This document shows, one piece after another, positions 44,675-52,211 of a stretch of 64,000 bases of DNA. Numbering within the stretch: position 1 is the stretch's first letter; every line of letters starts with the position of its first letter. Origin of the DNA: an uncultured Pseudomonas sp. (lineage in GTDB: Bacteria > Pseudomonadota > Gammaproteobacteria > Pseudomonadales > Pseudomonadaceae). The notes beneath the pieces are model-generated. The model had not been told where the DNA came from. It saw only the letters and a program-made list of their open reading frames with translations, and made no database searches. The stretch lies in assembly GCF_946885955.1 (NCBI RefSeq), contig NZ_CAMPHI010000010.1, forward strand, positions 73,274 to 137,273. The letters run 5' to 3'. Position numbers and translations under genes: made by a program.

Positions 44675-45741
44675 TGGCCGGGAATCGTCCGATGGCGGCA
44701 GCGGCGTTGAGCACGGCGGTACCCAGTCTGGTTCCGTACGAGGTGCGGGCTTTGGTCCGTCGTCTCTACGGCATCGATGGCAGCGTTACATCACTGGCAG
44801 GTGAGCGCGACCAGAATTGCTGCATCGAGACCGCGGACGGCAGGCGTTACGTTTTCAAGATCAGCAATCCATCCGAGCCGGTTTCGGTCGTCGATTTTCA
44901 GATTGGTGCTCTTGAGCACATAGCCCGCGTATCGCCCGACCTGCCGGTGCCACGCGTGGTGCGAACGCTTGGCGGACGTGCGCGTGACAGCGTGGCGTTG
45001 CCCGACGGGGTTGAAACCACCGTGCGGATGCTGACCTATCTCGACGGCGTGCAGATCAAGGAGACCCCGCGTACTGCCGCGCAACGGCGGGCCATGGGAA
45101 GGTTCCTCGCCGAACTGAACCTCGCATTGCGCGACTTCAGCCACCCATCGGCGACGCACGATCTGCTGTGGAACGTTTCCGCGGCGCACCACCTGGCAGC
45201 CAAGCTCGAGGCCATCGAGGACGGCCCACGGCGTGCGCTCGCCGAGTCGTTCATGACGCGCTTCACCGAGCATGTGCTGCCGCGTCTGCCGGCGCTGAGG
45301 TCGCAGGTCATCCACAACGACTACCACCTCTACAACGTGCTGGTCGCACCGGAGGATCATGAGCGCATTGTGGGCATCATCGACTTCGGCGACATGCTGC
45401 ATGCGCCGCTGGTGGGGGAGGTCGCCACGGCGGCGGCCTTTCAGATGGCCGGCAGCGCCGATCCGTTCGAGGGGCCGGCGCAGTTCGTCGGCGCCTATCA
45501 CGCCACGCTGCCGCTCAACGAAATGGAGCAGGAGGTCGTTGCCGATCTCATGGCCACGCGTCATCTGATCACCGTGTTGATTTCCGAATGGCGGGCCAGG
45601 CGTTACCCGGAGAACCGCGCCTACATCATGCGGCACAACCCCGCCTCGTGGGAGGCGTTGGCCCTGATGGCCGAGCTTTCCCGCGATCAGGCGCGCGACC
45701 TTTTACTCACCGAAGTACGCAAAGGACAAACCCATGAATAG
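44674..45741 (+). CDS. APH-family kinase, hydroxylysine-kinase-like
   Basis: The 355-residue product is a protein-kinase-like small-molecule phosphotransferase. The ATP-site lysine is K62 in RRYVFKISNPSEP, Brenner's motif is VIHNDYHLYNVLV with catalytic D216, and the metal-binding motif is GIIDFGDMLHAP (D237). It resembles hydroxylysine kinase rather than antibiotic kinases. It is fused by gene order to a class III aminotransferase that it overlaps by eight bases, the same pair that in animals phosphorylates 5-hydroxylysine and eliminates phosphate and ammonia. ATG 44674 overlaps the HAD stop. Confidence 0.82.
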   Translation: MAGNRPMAAAALSTAVPSLVPYEVRALVRRLYGIDGSVTSLAGERDQNCCIETADGRRYVFKISNPSEPVSVVDFQIGALEHIARVSPDLPVPRVVRTLGGRARDSVALPDGVETTVRMLTYLDGVQIKETPRTAAQRRAMGRFLAELNLALRDFSHPSATHDLLWNVSAAHHLAAKLEAIEDGPRRALAESFMTRFTEHVLPRLPALRSQVIHNDYHLYNVLVAPEDHERIVGIIDFGDMLHAPLVGEVATAAAFQMAGSADPFEGPAQFVGAYHATLPLNEMEQEVVADLMATRHLITVLISEWRARRYPENRAYIMRHNPASWEALALMAELSRDQARDLLLTEVRKGQTHE

Positions 45742-47086
45742 CACCACCGACCTCAATATGGTCAACGCCTATATCCCCGGGCGAGCCAACCTGAGTCCCG
45801 CAACCGCAGCGATGATCCAGCGACGCGACGCCTTGCTCGGCCCGGCCTATCGGCTGATGTACGAGCACCCGCTGCATATCGTGCGTGGCGAGGGCGTGTG
45901 GCTGATCGATCCCGACGGCCGCCGTTACCTCGATGTGTACAACAACGTGGCCTCGCTCGGCCATTGCCACCCGGCGGTGACCGAGGCGATTTGCCGCCAG
46001 GTACAGACGCTGGCGACCAACACCCGCTATCTGCACGACACCATCCTCGAATTGGCCGAACGCCTGCTCGCCACCGTGCCCGAGACCGAGCTCGCGCATC
46101 TGATGCTGACCTGCACCGGCAGCGAGGCCAACGACGTCGCCTATCGCATCGCCCAGGTGCATACCGGCGGCACCGGGGTGATCGTCACCGAGACCGCCTA
46201 TCACGGCTTCACCGACGCGGTGTCGAAGTTCTCGCCTTCGCTCGGCGTGACGGTCGATCTCGGAGCCCACGTGCGCCTGGTGCCGGCGCCGCGCCTCTAC
46301 CATGCCGAGGGTGCCGATCTCGGAGAATGCTTCACCCGCGATGTCGAGGCGGCGATCGCCGATCTGCAGCGTCACGGCATCAAGCCGGCGGCATTGATCG
46401 TCGATTCGCTGTTCACCAGCGACGGCATCCTGCCTGAGCCGGCGGGCCTGCTGCAGGGCGCGGTCGAGGCGATCAAGCGGGCCGGCGGTATTTTCATCGC
46501 CGACGAGGTCCAGCCCGGTTTCGGGCGGACGGGCGAGCACATGTGGGGCTTCCAGCGTCACGGCGTGATCCCCGACATCGTCACCCTGGGCAAGCCGATG
46601 GGTAATGGACAACCCATTGCGGGGTTGCTGGCCACCGCTGAGGTGTTGGCGGAGTTCGGCAAAAACTCCAGGTACTTCAATACCTTCGCCGGCAATACCG
46701 TCTCCTGCGCGGCGGCGTTGGCCGTGCTCGATACGATCGAAAAGGAAGGCCTGCTGCAGCACGCCGCCAAGGTCGGGAAGATCCTGCGCGACGGTATCGC
46801 GGCGCTCGCCGAGCGGCACGAGGCCATCGGCGATGTACGCGGTGCGGGGATGTTCGTCGGCGTGGAACTGGTCGCGGACCGCGCAACCCGCGCCCCTGAT
46901 CGCGAGCTCACCACCCGGGTGGTCAATCTGATGCGCGACAAGGGCGTGCTGCTCAGCGCCTGCGCGATGGGGCACAACGTGCTGAAGATTCGACCGCCGC
47001 TGGTGCTGACAGAGGAGCAAGCCGGTATGGTGGTCAAGACGCTCGACGCAGCGCTGAGCGAAGCACAATCTGCCAAAGCGCGCTAA
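45734..47086 (+). CDS. Class III PLP aminotransferase / phospho-lyase-like
   Basis: The 450-residue enzyme shows the class III pattern. LDVYNNVASLGHCHPAVTEA opens it, TGSEANDVAYRIA binds PLP phosphate, IFIADEVQPGFGRTG contains the PLP-nitrogen Asp D257, and K287 in VTLGKPMGNGQPIAG is the Schiff-base lysine. This LGKPMGNG-type sequence and the partner kinase point to the ethanolamine-phosphate / 5-phosphohydroxy-L-lysine phospho-lyase branch, rather than a true transaminase. It overlaps the kinase, and an Lrp-type regulator follows after 27 bp. Confidence 0.85.
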   Translation: MNSTTDLNMVNAYIPGRANLSPATAAMIQRRDALLGPAYRLMYEHPLHIVRGEGVWLIDPDGRRYLDVYNNVASLGHCHPAVTEAICRQVQTLATNTRYLHDTILELAERLLATVPETELAHLMLTCTGSEANDVAYRIAQVHTGGTGVIVTETAYHGFTDAVSKFSPSLGVTVDLGAHVRLVPAPRLYHAEGADLGECFTRDVEAAIADLQRHGIKPAALIVDSLFTSDGILPEPAGLLQGAVEAIKRAGGIFIADEVQPGFGRTGEHMWGFQRHGVIPDIVTLGKPMGNGQPIAGLLATAEVLAEFGKNSRYFNTFAGNTVSCAAALAVLDTIEKEGLLQHAAKVGKILRDGIAALAERHEAIGDVRGAGMFVGVELVADRATRAPDRELTTRVVNLMRDKGVLLSACAMGHNVLKIRPPLVLTEEQAGMVVKTLDAALSEAQSAKAR

Positions 47087-47113
47087 CAGACACCGGCCTC
47101 GAAGGTAATCGAC

Positions 47114-47617
47114 ATGCGAACTACGGCTTCCCTCGACCCGTTCGATATCAAGATTCTTGTGCATCTTCAGCGCGAGGGACGCTGTTCGAATGTCGATCTG
47201 TCCGCGGCCATTGCCCTCAGTGAGAGCCCGTGTTTGCTGCGCACCAAACGGCTTCAGGATGCCGGCGTCATCCGCGGCTATCGTGCGGAGGTCGCCCTGG
47301 AGAAACTCGGCAGCCACGTCATGGTGTTTTCCGAGGTGACCATCAGCAGCCATCGACCTTGCGACTTCCGCAAGTTCGAAGCGGGGGTCGACAAGTATCA
47401 GGAGATCGTCGAGTGCTACAACGTCAGCGGTGGTTACGACTACCTGCTGAAAATCGTGGCGCCCAGCATTACCTGGTTCCAGGCGCTGATGGATCGGTTG
47501 CTGGAGGACGATATCGGCATCGAGAAATTCGCCAGCCGTATCGTGCTGCGTCAGCCGCTCGATCAACGCGGGTATCCGCTGGGCACCATCGCAAGCGGAA
47601 AGCCGGACTGGGATTGA
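47114..47617 (+). CDS. Lrp/AsnC-family transcriptional regulator
   Basis: The 167-residue product has an N-terminal winged helix (DPFDIKILVHLQREGRCSNV, CLLRTKRLQDAGVIRGYRAE) and a C-terminal RAM ligand-binding domain (KYQEIVECYNVSGGYDYLLK, IEKFASRIVLRQPLDQRGYP). These regulators sense amino acids and usually control the adjacent catabolic genes, here most likely the HAD-kinase-aminotransferase set. ATG 47114 has AAGG upstream. A repeat-filled gap follows. Confidence 0.9.
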   Translation: MRTTASLDPFDIKILVHLQREGRCSNVDLSAAIALSESPCLLRTKRLQDAGVIRGYRAEVALEKLGSHVMVFSEVTISSHRPCDFRKFEAGVDKYQEIVECYNVSGGYDYLLKIVAPSITWFQALMDRLLEDDIGIEKFASRIVLRQPLDQRGYPLGTIASGKPDWD

Positions 47618-47643
47618 GCGGGTAGGTGTCGTGTGCCGCTCCC

Positions 47644-48038
47644 GTAGGGTGGGTCGGGCCGCGCAGGTTAGCGGCGCAGGACGCAGGTCTTCCGGGCGCA
47701 GAAGAAGGTCGTGCGCCGCGTAACCCACCAGGCGATGGATGGCGTTGCGCCGATGGTGGGTTACGCCGCACCCGGCACAGCGGGTCGATTGACGAACACA
47801 ACAGGCGGCTAACCCACCCTACGAAACCGGGGGCTTGTTGCCGTTTTGGCAGCGAGTCGCGCGCCGCTTCCGTAGGGTGGGTTAGCGGCGCAGGACGCCG
47901 GTCTTCCGGGCACAGCTGCAGGTCGTGCGCCGCGTAACCCACCAGGCGGAGGATGGCGTTGCGCCGATGGTGGGTTACGCCGCACCTGGCACGGCGAGTC
48001 GATCGACCAACGCAACAGGCGGCTAACCCACCCTACGA
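47644..48038. repeat. Two tandem copies of a palindrome-bounded ~170-bp repeat
   Basis: Unit 1 (47644-47824) and unit 2 (47872-48038) each start GTAGGGTGGG and end ACCCACCCTAC, so each is bounded by inverted repeats. Inside, both contain the second palindrome CGTAACCCACCAGGCG...CGATGGTGGGTTACG. Sequence between units is very similar. They read as dispersed bacterial interspersed mosaic elements; a partial relative lies at 36944-37050. No gene occupies the 614-bp gap 47618-48231. Confidence 0.85.
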
Positions 48039-48061
48039 AACTGGAAGAGCCCAATCGAAAT

Positions 48062-48082
48062 AAGCCCCCAAAGGGGCTTTCG
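48062..48082 (+). terminator. Intrinsic terminator after repeat block
   Basis: AAGCCCC and GGGGCTT pair with a four-base loop and are followed by a short T run. It shields the aldehyde dehydrogenase gene from upstream transcription. Confidence 0.65.
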
Positions 48083-48173
48083 GTAGATTGCGCGAGCGCA
48101 GACCTGGCAGACCGCAGCTACTGCTCAAATGAGGGCTAAGGTCGGCAGCAAATATTGGCCGATTTTTTCTAGG
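48081..48173. repeat. Shared upstream element, copy C
   Basis: CGGTAGATTG, then a long core beginning CAGACCGCAGCTACTGCTCA and GGTCGGCAGCAAATATTGGC, then CGATTTTTT, nearly repeats copy B (36802-36918). It ends about 60 bp before the aldehyde dehydrogenase start, but in the opposite orientation relative to its gene compared with copies A and B. Confidence 0.7.
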
Positions 48174-48231
48174 ATGGAGGCCTGGCAACTCAGCTCGCCG
48201 CACTGGCGTTCAGCCTCTTCCGGAGTCCTTT

Positions 48232-49704
48232 ATGAACAGCTTCGACCCCAGCATCGTCAAGGTGCGCAGTGCCCATTTCATCGGCGGGCGATACCACAAT
48301 GCCCCGCCGGCGTTGGAGGTGATGCGGCCCTCCGACGGCCGCTACTACGCACCACTGCCGATCGCTGACGCGGCGCTGGTCGACGAGGCGGTGGAGAACG
48401 CCTGGCAGGCTTTTCGCCAGAGCGACTGGGCGACCCGTCCACCGCGTGAGCGCACCCGTGCCATGCGCCGTTGGGCCGACCTGATCGAGGCGGATGCGGC
48501 AACTCTCGCACCGCTGGAAGCGATCGGCTCGACCCGTCCGCATAAAGATGTGCTGGCCTGGGACATTCCCTACGTGGCCGAGGTTCTGCGCTTCTTCGCC
48601 GAACTCGCCGATAAGCACGGCGGCCAGGTGGCCGCGACTCAGCATGATCGCCTGGGCATGCAGATCGCCGAACCATACGGAGTGGTCGGCGCCATCGCGC
48701 CATGGAACTTCCCGCTGAGCATGGCCAACTGGAAGGTCGCACCGGCCCTGGCTGCCGGCAATGCGGTGGTCCTCAAGCCCTCGGAGCTGACCCCGTTCTC
48801 CATCCTGCGCTATGCCGAACTGGCGGTGCGCGCGGGGATTCCGGCGGGTATCTTCAACGTGGTGCAGGGCGATGGGCGGATCACTGGCGATGCCCTGTGC
48901 CGTCACCCACGGATCAGCAAGGTGACCTTCACCGGTTCGACCGTTACCGGTGCGAGCATCATGTCCACCTGTGCGCAGTTCGGGCCGAAGCCGGTGACCC
49001 TCGAGCTTGGCGGCAAGAGTCCGCAACTGGTGTTCGCCGATATCCCGGATCTGCAAAAGACCGCCCGCAGCGTCGCCATGGGCATCACCGGCAACGCCGG
49101 TCAGGTCTGCGTGTCGGGTTCGCGGCTGATCATCGAACGCTCGATCCTCGAACCCTTCGTGGAGTGCCTGCAGGGCTACTTCCGCGAGTTGCGTCCCGGC
49201 CATACCTGGTCGGCGGAGACCACCCTGTCGCCGATCATCTCCCGCCAGCAGGCCGAGCGGATCGACGGCATTGTCCAGCGTTCGCGTCAGGCCGGCGCCG
49301 AAGTGCTGGCCGGCGGCGGGATGATCGAAGGTCTCGGTGGCGCCTACTACCAGCCGACCCTGCTGAGCGAACTGGACAACAACAACCCGGCGGTGCGCGA
49401 GGAGATCTTCGGCCCGGTGCTGACTATTCAGACCTTCGAGGATGAACAGCAGGCACTGCGCCTCGCCGAGCACCCCACCTACGGTCTGGCCGCCGGTGTG
49501 CACACCGCCGACCTCAATCGTACGTTGCGCCTGGTCCGTGGCTTGGAAACCGGCACGGTGTGGGTCAACCGCTATGGACGCAGCGACGATCACATCCTGC
49601 CGACCGGGGGCTACAAGCGCTCGGGCATCGGCAAGGATCTGGGTTACGAAGCGTTTGCAGCGAATCTGCGGCATAAGAGTGTGCTGATCGATATCGCCAG
49701 CTGA
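48232..49704 (+). CDS. NAD(P)-dependent aldehyde dehydrogenase
   Basis: The 490-residue enzyme has all ALDH landmarks: GVVGAIAPWNFPLSMANWKV and KPSELTPF for cofactor binding, FTGSTVTG, general base E258 in VTLELGGKSPQL, and nucleophile C293 in GNAGQVCVSGSRL, then EEIFGPVLTI. It is closest in style to gamma-aminobutyraldehyde / betaine-aldehyde-type enzymes of amine catabolism. By context it could oxidise the semialdehyde made by the kinase-phospholyase pair or by the oxidases nearby. Copy C of the shared element is just upstream and a terminator follows. Confidence 0.92.
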   Translation: MNSFDPSIVKVRSAHFIGGRYHNAPPALEVMRPSDGRYYAPLPIADAALVDEAVENAWQAFRQSDWATRPPRERTRAMRRWADLIEADAATLAPLEAIGSTRPHKDVLAWDIPYVAEVLRFFAELADKHGGQVAATQHDRLGMQIAEPYGVVGAIAPWNFPLSMANWKVAPALAAGNAVVLKPSELTPFSILRYAELAVRAGIPAGIFNVVQGDGRITGDALCRHPRISKVTFTGSTVTGASIMSTCAQFGPKPVTLELGGKSPQLVFADIPDLQKTARSVAMGITGNAGQVCVSGSRLIIERSILEPFVECLQGYFRELRPGHTWSAETTLSPIISRQQAERIDGIVQRSRQAGAEVLAGGGMIEGLGGAYYQPTLLSELDNNNPAVREEIFGPVLTIQTFEDEQQALRLAEHPTYGLAAGVHTADLNRTLRLVRGLETGTVWVNRYGRSDDHILPTGGYKRSGIGKDLGYEAFAANLRHKSVLIDIAS

Positions 49705-49765
49705 TCGATCGACTTTGCGGTGTCGCGGGGTGCGCGGCGCGGCTCTGAAACTCGCCAATAACGAC

Positions 49766-49797
49766 AACGGGTGCCTCTTTCGGGAGGCGCCCGTTTT
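49766..49797 (+). terminator. Intrinsic terminator after aldehyde dehydrogenase
   Basis: AACGGGTGCCTC and GAGGCGCCCGTT pair with one mismatch around a six-base loop, followed by TT and a T-rich stretch. The remaining bases of the 360-bp gap 49705-50064 show no gene. Confidence 0.8.
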
Positions 49798-50064
49798 GCG
49801 TTTTGGCCGGGCGCATTTTCTGCGGACGGAGCGGCCTGCACTGGCTTTTAGAAGAGGATTCGTGACCCGTAAGGGTGCATATGGCCTGGGAATGCTCTGT
49901 TCTGCGGCGCCCCGCAAAGTCTGCTGAGCATGGCCGGCAAAACGGTGGTTTATGTCGGGTGGCTCGCGCTTTTAACGCCATATGCTGGTTTCACGGTGCT
50001 GTAATGAAGTCGTGGTGATGCGACGTATCGTCGCTTTTATCAACGAACTTTCAGGACTGCCCCA

Positions 50065-50733
50065 ATGAGCTTTCTGCGCCCCAAGTACATAACTTTCGAC
50101 TGCTACGGCACGCTGACCAACTTCCAGATGGGCCCGCTGACGCGCGAGCTGTTCGCCGATCGCGTCGCCCCTGAGCAGATGGACCAGTTCGTCACGGACT
50201 TCACCGCGTATCGCCTGGACCAGGTGATGGGTGACTGGCGTCCTTACGATGAAGTTCTCAAGACCGCCATATCGCGCTTGTGCAAGCGTTGGGGCATCGA
50301 ATATCGCGGCGAAGGCCAGCTTTACTACGATGCCGTGCCGACCTGGGGCCCGCATGCCGATGTGACGGCCGGCCTGGCGAAGATCGCCGACAAGATCCCG
50401 CTGGTGATCCTCTCCAACGCGATGGACGAGCAGATCATGTCCAACGTCGACAAGCTGGGCGTGCCGTTCCACAAGGTCTACACCGCCCAACAGGCCCAGG
50501 CCTATAAGCCACGCCTGCAAGCCTTCGAATACCTGCTCGACAACCTGGGTTGCGGTCCGGAAGACCTTCTCCATGTGTCCTCGAGTTTCCGTTACGACCT
50601 GATGTCGGCCGACGACATGAAGATCAAGAACAAGGCCTTCGTCGCCCGTGGCCACGAGCAGCCGGGCAACGCCTGCTACAACTATCGGCAGATCGCCGAT
50701 ATCGGCGGGCTGGCCGGTCTGGTCGGTCTCTGA
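50065..50733 (+). CDS. HAD-superfamily hydrolase, haloacid dehalogenase type II-like (copy 2)
   Basis: The 222-residue product is a clear paralogue of the 43961 gene. Nucleophile D12 is in ITFDCYGTLTNFQMGP, motif II in LVILSNAMDEQI, the lysine in QAYKPRLQAFEYLL, and the acidic motif in HVSSSFRYDLMSADD. Like its paralogue it has SSSFRYD where haloacid dehalogenases have SSNxxD. It precedes a DAO-family oxidoreductase by 38 bp and so likely begins the long catabolic operon. The physiological substrate is unknown. Confidence 0.85.
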   Translation: MSFLRPKYITFDCYGTLTNFQMGPLTRELFADRVAPEQMDQFVTDFTAYRLDQVMGDWRPYDEVLKTAISRLCKRWGIEYRGEGQLYYDAVPTWGPHADVTAGLAKIADKIPLVILSNAMDEQIMSNVDKLGVPFHKVYTAQQAQAYKPRLQAFEYLLDNLGCGPEDLLHVSSSFRYDLMSADDMKIKNKAFVARGHEQPGNACYNYRQIADIGGLAGLVGL

Positions 50734-50771
50734 GTCGCCACCCTCACTTATCAACCTATAAGGGGTTAGCC

Positions 50772-52046
50772 ATGCGCAGTGAGTCCTACTGGCTCGATAC
50801 CGCACCGGTGTTTACCGGGGCTCAGACCGGAGCGCTGCCGGCACAGGTGGATGTAGCCATCGTCGGTGGTGGCTTCACCGGTCTGTCGGCGGCTCGGGCG
50901 CTGGCCTTGAAAGGTGCTCGGGTAGCGGTGCTGGAAGCGGGGCGGGTGGTCGGTGAAGCCTCTGGGCGCAACGGTGGTCATTGCAGTACCGGGGTCGCCC
51001 AGGACTACAGCGGCCTAGTTGCCAGCCTTGGTGCCGACAAGGCGCGGGCCTATTACCAGGCCTACGAGCGTGCGGTGCAGAGCGTGGTCGCGCTGGTGGA
51101 GCAGGAACATATCGCTTGCGACTTCAAGCGCGATGGCAAACTCAAACTGGCGGCCAAACCTCAGCATTACGAGGGTTTGGCGCGGACCTGCGAGTTGATC
51201 CGCCGCGAAGTCGATGCCGATGTCGAGTTGCTGTCGGCCGAGCAGACCCGCCGTGAAGTCGACTCAGCCGAGTTTCACGGTGGCTTGCTGCAGCGCAATG
51301 GCATACAGATGCATATCGGGCGCTTCGGTGTCGGCTTGGCGGAGGCCGCAGCCCGCAATGGGGCGCTGATTTACCAGGACACGGCGGTGACCGATTGGCA
51401 GAGCGATGCCGGCGGCTATCGGCTCAATACGTCCAAAGGCCCGCTACAAGCCAAGCAGATTCTGCTGGCGACTGGCGCCTGTCAGCACGGCGACCTGGGT
51501 TGGTATCGGCGGCGGATCGTGCCGGTGGGCAGTTTCATCATTGCCACCGAAGTGCTGCCCGAGGAGCTGATCGAGCGGATGCTGCCGGGCCGGCGCTCCT
51601 ATGTCACCAGCCGGATCATCGGCAACTACTTCCGCTTGACCCCGGACAACCGCTTGCTGTTCGGCGGTCGCGCACGCTTCGCCATGTCCGGCGGCAATTC
51701 CGACGCCAAGAGCGGCACGGTGTTGCAGGCAGCGATGCTGCGCATGTTCCCGCAACTGGCCGGGGTCAAGGTCGAGTACTGCTGGGGTGGCCTGGTCGAC
51801 ATGACCGCGGACCGCCTGCCACGCGCCGGCCAGCATGGCGGCGTTTACCACTCCATGGGCTACAGCGGCCATGGCGTGCAGATGGCGGTACACATGGGCC
51901 AGGTCATGGCCGAGGTCATGGATGGCAAGGCCGAGGCAAACCCTTGGGGCGAACTGAGCTGGCCGGCGATTCCCGGGCATTTTGGCAAACCCTGGTTTCT
52001 GCCGGCGGTGGGCATCTATTACCGGCTGCAGGACCATTTGCACTAA
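50772..52046 (+). CDS. FAD oxidoreductase, gamma-glutamylputrescine-oxidase-like
   Basis: The 424-residue product has an FAD fold beginning near residue 27 (DVAIVGGGFTGLSAARALAL), EASGRNGGHCSTGVAQDY, and a C-terminal WGGLVDMTADRLPRAGQHGG and YSGHGVQMAVHMGQVM. The N-terminal leader SYWLDTAP and GRNGG motif match the PuuB/OrdL subgroup of DAO enzymes, which oxidise gamma-glutamylputrescine or similar amines. ATG 50772 is the natural start; the longer open frame covers the preceding HAD gene. It is followed 165 bp later by the importer operon. Confidence 0.88.
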   Translation: MRSESYWLDTAPVFTGAQTGALPAQVDVAIVGGGFTGLSAARALALKGARVAVLEAGRVVGEASGRNGGHCSTGVAQDYSGLVASLGADKARAYYQAYERAVQSVVALVEQEHIACDFKRDGKLKLAAKPQHYEGLARTCELIRREVDADVELLSAEQTRREVDSAEFHGGLLQRNGIQMHIGRFGVGLAEAAARNGALIYQDTAVTDWQSDAGGYRLNTSKGPLQAKQILLATGACQHGDLGWYRRRIVPVGSFIIATEVLPEELIERMLPGRRSYVTSRIIGNYFRLTPDNRLLFGGRARFAMSGGNSDAKSGTVLQAAMLRMFPQLAGVKVEYCWGGLVDMTADRLPRAGQHGGVYHSMGYSGHGVQMAVHMGQVMAEVMDGKAEANPWGELSWPAIPGHFGKPWFLPAVGIYYRLQDHLH

Positions 52047-52211
52047 GGCTGTTCGATGTTTGCACCGAGTTGCATGCACAAAGATGGTTGATTGCATGGA
52101 GCTTGTTCTTCGCACTGCTGAAGGTGTTGCTTCACCGTCGTTTGCGTCACCAGGTCGCTTCGCTTAACCGTGAGCACTAGAGCTTTCTCATTATCGACAG
52201 GTAGAACCGAG

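Noticed and set aside
44674..45741. Aminoglycoside resistance kinase
   Set aside because: APH-fold motifs are shared, but overlap with a class III PLP enzyme and the Lrp gene point to amino-acid catabolism.
47644..48038. CRISPR-like array
   Set aside because: Only two long units, each internally palindromic, with no short regular repeat-spacer pattern and no cas genes.
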